Positions 1-7,678 of a stretch of DNA of 19,501 nucleotides are shown here, piece by piece; positions within the stretch are counted from its first letter, which is position 1, and each line of letters begins with the position of its first letter. The DNA lies in assembly GCA_937896065.1 (NCBI GenBank), contig CALBLI010000034.1:1-19501 (forward strand). Reading direction: 5' to 3'. This stretch comes from an uncultured Caryophanales bacterium. Lineage in GTDB: Bacteria; Bacillota_I; Bacilli_A; RFN20; CAG-288. The position numbers and the translations under genes were made by a program. Below the pieces are notes generated by a model that was not told the DNA's origin, searched no databases, and saw nothing but the letters and a program-made list of their open reading frames with translations.

Positions 1-1
1 A

Positions 2-30
2 TTGAATAGCTAGTTTTCATTTGATAGAAT
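2..30 (+). promoter_or_regulatory. Sigma-A-type promoter for the exported three-gene unit
   Basis: TTGAAT at 2-7 and TAGAAT at 25-30 are separated by 17 bases, a good housekeeping promoter match. Transcription would begin near 37, just at the AGAGG ribosome-binding site (37-41). This rules out the in-frame TTG at 21, which lies inside the promoter, and supports ATG 48 as the start of the first gene. Confidence 0.6.
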
Positions 31-47
31 TTAAACAGAGGTTGATA

Positions 48-1283
48 ATGAAATATAAAAAGTTGATTAAACTTTCTTTATTATCAATGTATGTGACAAC
101 TAGTTTTAATTTGCCAAAAGATAATAATAATTTGAATGATGAGAAAGAACAGATTACAAGAAAAGTAAATTATGATACAAGTTTGATTTTAGAAGATGAA
201 TATTTAAAACAATTTGAAGACAATAATTTTATAGAGACGGATAATGGATTTGAATTTACTGCTTCAAAATCATTATTAATAGATGATTATGAACAAGTTA
301 ATTTAGTTAGTATTAATAATGAAGAAAGAGAAAATATCGATTATAAAATTGAATACGATAGTCATGATTATATGATATATCTTACTATTAAATCAAAAGA
401 TGAAATATTAGTTGATTCTCTAGCTGGATTTGTAACAACGAATTCCTTAAATGAAAACGATATTATGTTTGTTTGTGAAAATGACAAAATATATTGGTTA
501 TCAGATGTTATTAAAGAAGACAAAATTAATAATACTGGTTTTTTCAGTTGGTTAAAAGATGTATTTTCACAAGCACTATCGACAACTAATAATAAATTTG
601 TATCTCTTTTAACAACTGCAATTGCAGTTGGCTCAAGATTATTATGTCATGTTGCTGTTAAAATTGTTGGCTTAAATAATGGAGCTAAATTACTTTCAAT
701 GTATAAAGATAGTTATGGTAATTATCATGCTGATTTTAATGGATGGCAACAATACTTTGGGTATAATAATTTATATGATATAGGATTCAAACTAGGATCA
801 TCAATGAATTTTAGAAAGTTCAGCTTTTATGATGAAAATAATGATGGCAAAGAAGATTATATCTTATGGGGTTGGAAAGGTGATTATTATGAACTCGGTT
901 GTGGTGGAGAGTTAGGAATATATAGAAGAGTTCAAAACTCTGATGACTTATGGTATATAGATAGAAATTATTCCATCTATATGGAAATGAATGTTAAAAG
1001 ATATTCAACTACTATAATTGATTGGAAACCACTTGAATATTATAAAAGCACAAATAACGATAATAAATATCAATGGTGGATAACAGTTTTTAATCCTAAT
1101 TATCACTATACAAGTAAAAATGATTTAAAAATAACGTATAAGATTAAATTTTATACTAAAGGTTGTTCTAGTTATGTTGATAATAAACTGAAAGAGGAGT
1201 TTTTTAAAAAATATGTTGTTCATGTTACTAGTGATACTAAAAGATGGCAATATGATGGTGACTATTTCAAATATTCATTTTAA
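48..1283 (+). CDS. Exported protein with C-terminal DUF4474-like domain
   Basis: A 411-residue protein starting at ATG 48, seven bases or less after AGAGG. Residues 1-20 form a signal peptide (MKYKK then a hydrophobic stretch) without a lipobox Cys, so it is probably secreted or anchored by the uncleaved helix. Residues 30-165 are acidic and low in recognisable motifs; 184-208 form a second hydrophobic, possibly membrane-associated helix. From about 215 the pattern W233-QQYFGY, LYD, an acidic EF-hand-like loop (YDENNDGKED, 261-270), then WKGDYYELG and GGELGIY resembles DUF4474 as I know it from Clostridia, whose function is unknown; this assignment is from memory of the pattern. It is followed after 11 bases by a lipoprotein gene and then a lipoprotein protease, so the three are probably co-transcribed and act outside the cell. 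Confidence 0.7.
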   Translation: MKYKKLIKLSLLSMYVTTSFNLPKDNNNLNDEKEQITRKVNYDTSLILEDEYLKQFEDNNFIETDNGFEFTASKSLLIDDYEQVNLVSINNEERENIDYKIEYDSHDYMIYLTIKSKDEILVDSLAGFVTTNSLNENDIMFVCENDKIYWLSDVIKEDKINNTGFFSWLKDVFSQALSTTNNKFVSLLTTAIAVGSRLLCHVAVKIVGLNNGAKLLSMYKDSYGNYHADFNGWQQYFGYNNLYDIGFKLGSSMNFRKFSFYDENNDGKEDYILWGWKGDYYELGCGGELGIYRRVQNSDDLWYIDRNYSIYMEMNVKRYSTTIIDWKPLEYYKSTNNDNKYQWWITVFNPNYHYTSKNDLKITYKIKFYTKGCSSYVDNKLKEEFFKKYVVHVTSDTKRWQYDGDYFKYSF

Positions 1284-1294
1284 AGGATGAACTT

Positions 1295-1789
1295 ATGAGT
1301 AGAAATTTATTATTAGTATCATTACTTTTTTCATCATTATTTCTAAAGTTTTGTGATCGTCAACCTGAATATGAAATATTAGTTAATAATTTAGTTGCTT
1401 ATTTAGATGATAGAAATAATGAAGAAATAAAAAAATTATTTTCTAAAACAGCGATAGATAATACTATTGAAATTGATAATCAAATAACTAGATTTGTTGA
1501 TTTCTATGAAGGTAAGTTTAGTAAGACTCATGAAACTAGTTATGCAGAATCGGGTTCTTATGATTATGGTAAAACTAAAATAGATTTTAGTATTCTGCAC
1601 TATTTTTATACCGATACATGTAGATATTTTTTCTCAATTGAATGGATACAAAAAGATGATTCTAATAAGAATAATATTGGCATTTCATATATTTACGCAC
1701 AGAAAGTAGATGACTTTAATTTTACGCCAGATTATTCAATTATAACTTCTGATTATGGGATCTTTATAAAAGATGATAAAAAGAATTAA
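1295..1789 (+). CDS. Small lipoprotein, DUF5104-like
   Basis: A 164-residue protein with a short hydrophobic leader ending in FLKFC; Cys20 is the likely lipidation site, although Lys and Phe at -2/-1 make an atypical lipobox. The mature part opens with a helical stretch containing IKKLFSK, DNQI and FVDFYEGKF, then DYGKTKIDF and a beta-rich end (FSIEWI, GISYIYAQK). This order of elements resembles DUF5104, a family of small Firmicutes lipoproteins with a cystatin/NTF2-like feel and no known function. AAAGGA at 1282-1287 gives a proper ribosome-binding site seven bases before ATG. Its last 17 bases overlap the start of the protease gene in another frame, which suggests translational coupling. 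Function unknown. Confidence 0.7.
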   Translation: MSRNLLLVSLLFSSLFLKFCDRQPEYEILVNNLVAYLDDRNNEEIKKLFSKTAIDNTIEIDNQITRFVDFYEGKFSKTHETSYAESGSYDYGKTKIDFSILHYFYTDTCRYFFSIEWIQKDDSNKNNIGISYIYAQKVDDFNFTPDYSIITSDYGIFIKDDKKN

Positions 1790-2474
1790 ATTTATAGTAT
1801 TTACTATTTTAGCAATGTTAACTTTAAATAGTTGTAGATATCAAAATAAAGCTGATGCTTCTTATATATTTTCAAATAGTTTAAATTATGTGGTCGAGCT
1901 AAAATCAACTTCTTCTTTAAACACTACTTACGGTACAGCAGTTATTTTAAATAATGATGGAGTCCTAGTCTCAAATGCTCATATGGTCACATATACCAAA
2001 GGTGGGGAAAAGTATCTGTATGATGATTTTTATATTAGGTATGCAACAAGTGAAGACTATCAAGAAATATACTTGTTGAAATATGATGAGAATATAGATT
2101 TAGCATTTTTAAAAATAGATACAAAAAATGTTAATGGGATTGCTGAGATTGGAAATAGTGATCAAATAAAAGTAGGTGATACATGTTATGCTATAGGTAA
2201 TGCATTAAACCATGGTATTTCATTTACGAAAGGGAACATAAGCTTAAAAAATATAGAGATTGAATATAATGGTAGTACAAAAAATATGATTCAATCTGAT
2301 TTAACTATTAATGAAGGCAATAGCGGTGGTGCACTTCTTGATGAAAATGGAAAATTGATTGGAATAGTTACATTTAGATTAAAGGATTCGATGGGCAATG
2401 TAATATATGGTTTGGCTTTTTCAATTCCAATTAATTTTATATTGAATGAGTTAACTAACAAAATATTGGTATAA
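1773..2474 (+). CDS. Lipoprotein trypsin-like (HtrA/DegP family) serine protease lacking PDZ
   Basis: A 233-residue protease. Residues 1-21 are a lipoprotein signal ending LTLNSC, with Cys21 as lipidation site, so the enzyme is tethered to the outer face of the membrane. The chymotrypsin-fold triad is visible: His70 in VSNAHMV, Asp109 in ENIDLAFLKI, and Ser184 in EGNSGGAL with the oxyanion glycines. The C-terminal half carries the usual GIVTF and GLAFSIPI strands. HtrA proteins normally have one or more PDZ domains after this and are about 350-450 residues; here the protein ends right after the protease domain, so substrate choice must come from elsewhere, possibly from the two exported proteins encoded just upstream. 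The start overlaps the previous gene by 17 bases. Confidence 0.85.
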   Translation: MIKRIKFIVFTILAMLTLNSCRYQNKADASYIFSNSLNYVVELKSTSSLNTTYGTAVILNNDGVLVSNAHMVTYTKGGEKYLYDDFYIRYATSEDYQEIYLLKYDENIDLAFLKIDTKNVNGIAEIGNSDQIKVGDTCYAIGNALNHGISFTKGNISLKNIEIEYNGSTKNMIQSDLTINEGNSGGALLDENGKLIGIVTFRLKDSMGNVIYGLAFSIPINFILNELTNKILV

Positions 2475-2556
2475 TTGATAAAAACATAAATTTTTATAAT
2501 TATTTCAAAACAATCAGAATTAATCTAAAAAACTATTATAAGAAAATTAGAAAATA

Positions 2557-2588
2557 AAAAAGCAGGACCAATGATAATCCTGCTTTTT
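2557..2588 (-). terminator. Bidirectional intrinsic terminator between the lipoprotein unit and rpsI
   Basis: An 11-base stem (2557-2567 with 2578-2588, core GCAGGA/TCCTGC) closes a 10-base loop. Read on the minus strand it lies 17 bases after the rpsI stop and is followed by a run of Ts; on the plus strand it also ends in TTTTT, so it can stop the converging plus-strand unit as well. Confidence 0.85.
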
Positions 2589-2605
2589 GAATTTTGCTGT
2601 AAAGA

Positions 2606-3007
2606 TTAACGCTTTGAGAATTGTGAATCTTTTCTAGCTTTACGAAGACCGTATTTCTTTCTTTCAACAACACGGCTATCAACTGTTAATAAACCGTTTG
2701 CACGAAGAACTTTCTTATAGTCTTCACTAGCTTTGACAAGAGCTCTTGCAATAGCAAGTCTTAAAGCACCTGCTTGACCTGAGAAACCACCACCGACGAT
2801 GTTGGCTTTAACATCATATTTACCGATGTTGTTAGTAACTTTTAATGGTTGACTAATATCAGTAATCAATGTTTCAAGTGGGAAGTACTCTTTAGCTTCA
2901 TGACCATTAACAATCATTTTGCCTTCACCAGGAGTTAAGAAAACTCTACAAACAGATGATTTTCTTCTTCCAACGGCTGCATAAATAAGTTTTTCAGATT
3001 TAGCCAT
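2606..3007 (-). CDS. rpsI: 30S ribosomal protein S9 (uS9)
   Basis: A 133-residue S9. It shows the family's AVGRRKSSVCRVFL start, GGGFSGQAGALRLAIARAL centre and the conserved end KARKDSQFSKR, whose long basic tail reaches the ribosomal P site and touches the anticodon stem of tRNA. Length is normal for bacteria. It starts two bases after the rplM stop with GGGAG at 3016-3020 as ribosome-binding site, so the pair forms the usual rplM-rpsI operon and is followed by a strong terminator. Confidence 0.98.
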   Translation of the reverse strand: MAKSEKLIYAAVGRRKSSVCRVFLTPGEGKMIVNGHEAKEYFPLETLITDISQPLKVTNNIGKYDVKANIVGGGFSGQAGALRLAIARALVKASEDYKKVLRANGLLTVDSRVVERKKYGLRKARKDSQFSKR

Positions 3008-3009
3008 GA

Positions 3010-3465
3010 TTACTTCTCCCTCTTCTTGGTCAATTCGACCTCAATTGGCTTCTTGTCCTGTTTTTGATGTTCAGCACCTTCGTAGACGAATAATTTGCTG
3101 AGCATTTCTCTTCCTAAAGGACCTTTTGGAAGCATACCTTTAACTGCACGACGCACCATTTCTGTAGAATAGTGTTTCTTCATCGTTTTAGCATCTCTGA
3201 CTCTAAGACCACCATAAGTTTGTGATCTATTGTCATAGTAATTCTTTCCATGGATTTTATTACCAGTTAACCAAACCTTACTGCAGTTTGTGACAATAAC
3301 GAAATCACCACAATCAAAGTTAGGAGTGAATTGAGGTTTGTTCTTACCCATAAGAATTACTGCTATCTCACTGGCTAAACGACCAAGAGGTTTATCGGCA
3401 GCATCGACGACATACCAATTTTTGGTAACATCAGTCTTTTTATAAATAGTTGTTTGACGTTGCAT
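3010..3465 (-). CDS. rplM: 50S ribosomal protein L13 (uL13)
   Basis: A 151-residue L13, an early-assembling protein of the large subunit. Recognised by NWYVVDAADKPLGRLAS near the N-terminus, NFDCGDFVIVTN, and the MVRRAVKGMLPKGPLGR signature near residues 103-119. AAAGGA (3473-3478) lies seven bases before ATG. The leader in front of it contains a candidate L13 leader RNA, consistent with autogenous control by L13. In many Firmicutes rplM follows the ecfA/ecfT and truA genes; here it follows two unrecognised genes instead, so it probably has its own promoter in 3522-3594, where I see only weak candidates such as a TAAAAT box. Confidence 0.98.
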   Translation of the reverse strand: MQRQTTIYKKTDVTKNWYVVDAADKPLGRLASEIAVILMGKNKPQFTPNFDCGDFVIVTNCSKVWLTGNKIHGKNYYDNRSQTYGGLRVRDAKTMKKHYSTEMVRRAVKGMLPKGPLGREMLSKLFVYEGAEHQKQDKKPIEVELTKKREK

Positions 3466-3490
3466 TTTTATATCCTTTCATGATCAATAA

Positions 3491-3521
3491 GCAAACTGTA
3501 TACCTTACCGGGGTGTAGTTC
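3491..3521 (-). promoter_or_regulatory. Candidate L13 leader RNA (ribosomal autoregulatory element)
   Basis: On the minus strand, 26 bases before the rplM start codon, the RNA reads GAACU, then ACACCCCGGUAAGGUAUAC, then AGUUUGC. GAACU can pair with AGUUU, enclosing a GC-rich core with ACC/GGU pairing. The position just upstream of rplM and the ACACCCCG...AAGG..ACAGUUU pattern resemble the L13 leader of Firmicutes, which binds L13 to repress its own operon. The identification is from memory of the motif; a covariance-model search was not run. Confidence 0.5.
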
Positions 3522-3594
3522 ACAATTAGCCATCTAACATTTTAACATTGACTACATAAAAAATAAAGAAAAAATTAGAAAGTTTATAAAAAAA

Positions 3595-4089
3595 TTACTT
3601 ATTTCTTTCTTGCAATGCCTTTACAACTGGATCATATTTAGGATTATCGTGATGCGGTTCGGCTTTCTTTTGCTTATAAATATAATTATAAGCTTCATTG
3701 ATAGGTTTCATTAAATCGATGAATTCATCACGGACAGTTAAAGCATCATAAGTTTTATCATATTCAGAAAGTGATGAATCTTGTTTATCATTTATAATTT
3801 CAAAGTATAAATTTAAATTTTCTCTAATTTCATCAATAAAATCTAAGTATAATAAGCACTCTTTTTCAATTTCATAGCAAAAGTCTTCTGTTGAAGCTGA
3901 GCTTAATAAAGTATAGTACCTAGCATACTCATTTACCATTTGATTAGAAAGGGGTTGATAATAATTTTTAATTTCTGAATAGTAATCAGCAATAGATAAA
4001 AATTTGCTTATTAAGTCCACAAACTGATTAAAACTATCTTTCATTTTATTTTTTGCATCTTGCAAAGAACCAATATTTGTATTAGTCAT
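3595..4089 (-). CDS. Unrecognised helical cytoplasmic protein
   Basis: I do not recognise this 164-residue protein. It has no signal peptide or membrane segment and looks almost wholly alpha-helical, with aromatic-rich helices (ADYYSEIKNYYQPL, ECLLYLDFIDEI, NEAYNYIYKQKK) and a short polar end containing EPHHDNPKYDP. Start ATG 4089 has a strong AAAGGAG (4098-4104) eight bases upstream. Its ATG shares one base with the stop codon of the gene before it (TAATG), so the two are translated in coupled fashion and are likely to work together. Coding use looks like its neighbours, and nothing suggests decay. Because rplM follows after about 130 bases with no clear terminator between, some read-through into rplM is possible. 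Confidence 0.75.
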   Translation of the reverse strand: MTNTNIGSLQDAKNKMKDSFNQFVDLISKFLSIADYYSEIKNYYQPLSNQMVNEYARYYTLLSSASTEDFCYEIEKECLLYLDFIDEIRENLNLYFEIINDKQDSSLSEYDKTYDALTVRDEFIDLMKPINEAYNYIYKQKKAEPHHDNPKYDPVVKALQERNK

Positions 4090-4787
4090 TATTTATACTC
4101 CTTTGTATTTTTTAATCTATCTATAATTTCAAGTTTAAATTCATGATAGTCAAAATCAAAAAATGATCTTAAGCTATCATCATCTTTAAATACTTCATAA
4201 CCAGATAATAACTTACTTATTTCATTCATATTTATTTTTTTATCAGGGGTGAATAAAAGAAAACCGGTAAAGTTTAAATCCTTGCCTTCAATAAAATAAG
4301 AATCAAAACCATACTTTAAAATATCGCAAATAGAACCAGATAGAAATAAATCAAGTAAGATAGATGTATATATTGATTCACATAGCGATTTATATAAATC
4401 TTCTTTATCAAAAAATATTGAATATAAATCTAAAAAAATGCTATCAATTGTTTTTAAATTAATAAAAGCAAAATTTATTTCCTCAATTATTTTATTGGAT
4501 AAGTATTTATTTAATGGTTTTATCTCTTTAAAAAAATCTGAATCATCCATATCAGCTAATTGACATGATTTAATTATGATGTCCTCTTGAATATTTTCAT
4601 ATTCTTCCTGGTTTATCACAGGCTCATCATTTTCCAAAAGGCCATTTGGTAATTTATTTTTTAATACTAAAAGAAGTGCTAAATCTTCTAAAATGAAAGC
4701 AAAAAAATGTGAAGCGTAGGAGTGTAAAGTATTTAAATGCTGCAAGTGCTCAATATTTGTTAAATCAGCGGTTTCTTTCTTTTTCAT
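4089..4787 (-). CDS. Unrecognised acidic helical protein, probably leaderless
   Basis: I do not recognise this protein. The frame is open from an ATG at 4811, but a TATAAT box at 4795-4800 sits inside that extension and there is no ribosome-binding site, so I take the ATG at 4787 (MKKKETADL), giving 232 residues. It is acidic and rich in Leu, Ile and Phe (HFFAFILEDLALLLVLKNKL; TIDSIFLDLYSIFF; SILLDLFLSGSICDILKYG), more like a buried all-helical fold than a membrane protein; the first of these stretches could be an amphipathic or membrane-touching helix. It is followed with a one-base overlap by the 164-residue gene, making a two-gene unit divergent from the metal exporter. No catalytic motif is evident. 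Confidence 0.7.
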   Translation of the reverse strand: MKKKETADLTNIEHLQHLNTLHSYASHFFAFILEDLALLLVLKNKLPNGLLENDEPVINQEEYENIQEDIIIKSCQLADMDDSDFFKEIKPLNKYLSNKIIEEINFAFINLKTIDSIFLDLYSIFFDKEDLYKSLCESIYTSILLDLFLSGSICDILKYGFDSYFIEGKDLNFTGFLLFTPDKKINMNEISKLLSGYEVFKDDDSLRSFFDFDYHEFKLEIIDRLKNTKEYK

Positions 4788-4794
4788 ACATGTA

Positions 4795-4800
4795 ATTATA
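4795..4800 (-). promoter_or_regulatory. -10 box of the unknown gene pair (leaderless start)
   Basis: TATAAT on the minus strand ends seven bases before ATG 4787, so transcription would start at or next to the start codon. The -35 region (TTTTAA at 4818-4823) is weak. No Shine-Dalgarno sequence can fit. Confidence 0.5.
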
Positions 4801-4840
4801 TAAAAAAACATTGCTAATTAAAAGAAAGCAATTATATAAA

Positions 4841-4849
4841 TGATATAAT
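4841..4849 (+). promoter_or_regulatory. Extended -10 promoter of the CDF gene (leaderless start)
   Basis: TGATATAAT is a perfect extended -10 element (TGnTATAAT). Six bases separate it from ATG 4856, placing the transcript start on the start codon itself. There is no Shine-Dalgarno sequence. Extended -10 promoters can work without a good -35, and none is seen here. Confidence 0.6.
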
Positions 4850-4855
4850 TTATAT

Positions 4856-6103
4856 ATGACTGAATTATTGTTAAAAACGTTTGTTAAAGATTATAAAAAT
4901 ATAAGTGATCCAGAAGTTAGGAAAAACTATGGGTTATTAGGTTCCTTTTTTGGGCTGATAACAAATTTACTTCTTTTTGTAGGGAAGATAGTATTAGGTA
5001 TCATTCTTCATATGCAGTCTTTAATTGCTGATGCTAGTAATAATTTATCTGATTTTGGAAATAATTTTATTGCTATATTTGGATTTAAAATATCTAGTAA
5101 AAAACCTGATAAAGAGCATCCATTTGGCCACCAAAGAATGGAATATATTGTCTCTTTAATTATTGCAATGGTGATATTAGCCTTGGGAATAGTTTTGGTT
5201 TACCAGGGTATAATTGACATGATTCATTTTATTAAAACAATGATTGAGACTGGTAAACCAGTTACTGTTGAATTCAATCAAACAAAATTTGTAATATCAG
5301 CGATTTTTTTATCACTATCAATACTTATAAAAATTTTCCAATCGAGGCTTTATTATTCACTTGGTAAACGAAGCCAAAATATGGAACTTAAAGCTTTATC
5401 AAAAGATTCTTTAAATGATGTGATTGCAACATCACTTGTTTTAATAGGCCTTGTCATATCTTGGGTAACAAATGAGCATTATTCATTTGACTGCTTTTTC
5501 TCTGTTGCAGTTGGTATTTTTGTTGTGATTTCTAGTTTTTCTATTTTAAAAGGAGCAGCTGATACATTGCTTGGACAAGCACCGGATAAAAAACTGATAA
5601 ATAATATAGTCAATTTTATATATTCGTATAAAGATGTCATTTCGATGCATGATTTAATGCTACACTATTATGGACATTTAATATATGGTGTTATACATAT
5701 AGAGGTTGACGCAAAGAATGATGTAATAAAAATGCATGAAATGATTGATGAGATAGAAAAACAAGTCAAAGAGAAATTTCATATAAATTTAACTGTGCAT
5801 ATTGACCCCATCCTACTTGACGATGATAAAACAAATAATTATTTAAGCAAAATTGTAAATATATTGAAAAGCTATGATGAGAAAATACATTTTCATGATT
5901 TTAGAATTGAAGAAAAAGAAAACAAAACAATTTTATCTTTTGATTTAGTTGTTCCAAATGAAGAGGAAAAATTTAAAAAAGAGAATATAGAAAATTATAT
6001 AAAAGAAAACTTAAAAGATGAAAATGTTATTCTTGCCATTGAATATGATGATTTTTATTCTGACTTACTTGAAGGAACTGACGCTGAAAACTCAAATAGA
6101 TAG
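4856..6103 (+). CDS. Cation diffusion facilitator transporter, manganese-type (MMT1 group)
   Basis: A 415-residue inner-membrane metal/proton antiporter. The N-terminus (LLLKTFVKDYKNISDPEVRKNYG) is typical for this subgroup, which fixes the start at 4856. Six membrane helices are followed by a cytoplasmic domain. Metal-site residues aligned to YiiP are Asn62 and Asp66 in TM2 (NNLSD) and Asp184 and Asp188 in TM5 (DSLND); the Asn-Asp/Asp-Asp set fits manganese exporters rather than zinc ones, which use His. The loop motif HPFGHQRMEY is present. After the usual ZT-dimer region (MHDLMLHYYGHLIYGVIHIE; HIDP) there is an extra ~90-residue segment (from about 325) that looks like a second, diverged copy of that regulatory fold. 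The gene stands alone: it is divergent from the unknown pair and lysS has its own promoter. Confidence 0.92.
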   Translation: MTELLLKTFVKDYKNISDPEVRKNYGLLGSFFGLITNLLLFVGKIVLGIILHMQSLIADASNNLSDFGNNFIAIFGFKISSKKPDKEHPFGHQRMEYIVSLIIAMVILALGIVLVYQGIIDMIHFIKTMIETGKPVTVEFNQTKFVISAIFLSLSILIKIFQSRLYYSLGKRSQNMELKALSKDSLNDVIATSLVLIGLVISWVTNEHYSFDCFFSVAVGIFVVISSFSILKGAADTLLGQAPDKKLINNIVNFIYSYKDVISMHDLMLHYYGHLIYGVIHIEVDAKNDVIKMHEMIDEIEKQVKEKFHINLTVHIDPILLDDDKTNNYLSKIVNILKSYDEKIHFHDFRIEEKENKTILSFDLVVPNEEEKFKKENIENYIKENLKDENVILAIEYDDFYSDLLEGTDAENSNR

Positions 6104-6114
6104 CCTTATAGTAT

Positions 6115-6142
6115 TTGTTTAATAAATAGAAAGTTATATAAT
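6115..6142 (+). promoter_or_regulatory. Promoter of the lysS operon
   Basis: TTGTTT (6115-6120), a 16-base spacer and TATAAT (6137-6142). The start point would be near 6149, so the in-frame ATG at 6149 would be leaderless, whereas ATG 6170 has GGAGA (6159-6163) six bases upstream; I take 6170 as the start. Confidence 0.6.
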
Positions 6143-6169
6143 AATTAGATGAATGATTGGAGAAAAAAT

Positions 6170-7672
6170 ATGGAAAAAGAGAAGCAAAATATTTCTATTG
6201 AACAAGATTTAAATGATCAACAGCAAAGAAGAAGAGAAAAATTAGAATTATATAAACAGATGGGAATTGACCCATTTGGTCAAAAATTTGATGTTAATGC
6301 AACTACTATTGATTTAAAATCAACATATGCATATCTTGAATGTGAGCAAGTTGATGAGAATACTGAAGTAAGCATTGCAGGAAGAATTGTCCTTTTAAGA
6401 AAAATGGGCAAGGCATCGTTTATTACTTTGCAAGATAGATATGGGAAAATCCAATGCTATATAAGACAAGATGTCGTTGGTGAAGAAAATTACAAATTAT
6501 TTAAATTAGCAGATTTAGGTGATATTTGTGGCGTCACAGGACATATGATGAAGACCAAGACTGGTGAAGTTACACTTCGTGCGACTAAATATACACATCT
6601 TTCAAAAGCACTAAGGCCACTTCCTGATAAATTCCATGGTCTTACTGATCCTGAAGATAGAAGAAGAAAAAGATATGTTGATTTAATAGTCAATGAAGAA
6701 TCAAGAAATGTTGCTTTCATGAGACCTAAAATCATCCGAGGAATTCAAAATTTCATGGATCATGAAAATTTTGTCGAAGTAGAAACCTCTGTTCTTCAAC
6801 CAATTTTAGGCGGGGCTAATGCAAGACCATTTGTTACACATCATAATGCCCTTGATCAAGATTTTTATTTGAGAATTGCTACTGAATTATCACTTAAAAG
6901 ATTGATTGTTGGTGGTATGGAAAGAGTATATGAAATCGGCAGACTGTTTAGAAATGAAGGTATTGATACATCTCATAATCCTGAATTCACTACCATGGAG
7001 GCTTATCAAGCTTATGGTGATTTATCATCAATGGCTAAGCTTGTTGAAGATTTGATTAAACATTTAGCTAAAAATGTTACTCATAAGACAGTTGTTGATT
7101 GGTTGGGCTGCAAAGTTGATTTGCTTCAAAACTACCGACACGCAACCATGTCTGAACTTGTTAAAGAAAAAACAGGTATTGACTTCTTAAAAGTTGACTT
7201 TGAAGAAGCTAAAGACTTAGCTAAAAAACACAATATTAAAGTTGAACCACATTTCAGGTGGGGCCATATTCTTAATGCTTTCTTTGAAACATATGTTGAA
7301 GAAAGTTTAGATCAGCCAACATTTGTTTATTCACATCCTGTTGATATTTCACCACTTGCTAAAAAAGATTCAAATGATGAACGATTAACTCAAAGATTTG
7401 AATTATATATTTCTCGTAAAGAAATTTGTAATGCTTTTACTGAATTAAATGATCCAATTGATCAAAGAGAAAGATTTGAAGAACAACTTGCAGAGAAAAA
7501 TAGTGGAAATGAAGAAGCTTGTGAAGTTGATGATGATTATGTTGAAGCTTTAGAATATGGTCTAGCTCCAACTGGCGGAATAGGAATAGGTATTGATAGA
7601 CTTGTCATGATGCTCCTTGAAAAAGATTCAATCAGAGATGTTTTATTATTCCCAACATTAAAAAGAAGATAA
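6170..7672 (+). CDS. lysS: Lysyl-tRNA synthetase, class II
   Basis: A 500-residue enzyme (507 if the upstream ATG 6149 is used) that charges tRNA-Lys with lysine using ATP. The N-terminal anticodon-binding OB fold is seen in VSIAGRIVLLRKMGKASFI; the class II catalytic core follows with RKRYVDLI, motif 2 GRLFRNEGIDTSHNPEF from Gly257, and motif 3 GGIGIGIDRLVMML with Arg477. The start at 6170 matches the usual short polar lead-in before NDQQQRRREKLELYKQMGIDPFG. It heads a tight plus-strand run of six genes. Pairing of lysS with an exporter and protease genes has no obvious functional reason and may just reflect shared growth-linked expression. Confidence 0.97.
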   Translation: MEKEKQNISIEQDLNDQQQRRREKLELYKQMGIDPFGQKFDVNATTIDLKSTYAYLECEQVDENTEVSIAGRIVLLRKMGKASFITLQDRYGKIQCYIRQDVVGEENYKLFKLADLGDICGVTGHMMKTKTGEVTLRATKYTHLSKALRPLPDKFHGLTDPEDRRRKRYVDLIVNEESRNVAFMRPKIIRGIQNFMDHENFVEVETSVLQPILGGANARPFVTHHNALDQDFYLRIATELSLKRLIVGGMERVYEIGRLFRNEGIDTSHNPEFTTMEAYQAYGDLSSMAKLVEDLIKHLAKNVTHKTVVDWLGCKVDLLQNYRHATMSELVKEKTGIDFLKVDFEEAKDLAKKHNIKVEPHFRWGHILNAFFETYVEESLDQPTFVYSHPVDISPLAKKDSNDERLTQRFELYISRKEICNAFTELNDPIDQRERFEEQLAEKNSGNEEACEVDDDYVEALEYGLAPTGGIGIGIDRLVMMLLEKDSIRDVLLFPTLKRR

Positions 7673-7678
7673 TTTGAT

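Noticed and set aside
6490..6735. Antisense open frame inside lysS
   Set aside because: It lies wholly over conserved lysS codons, has no ribosome-binding site or recognisable motif, and its composition is that of a shadow frame. The same holds for open frames opposite 7729-8112, 8869-9060, 10313-10543, 12455-12718, 15055-15240 and 17547-17744, and for the plus-strand frame 11561-11794 inside tldD.
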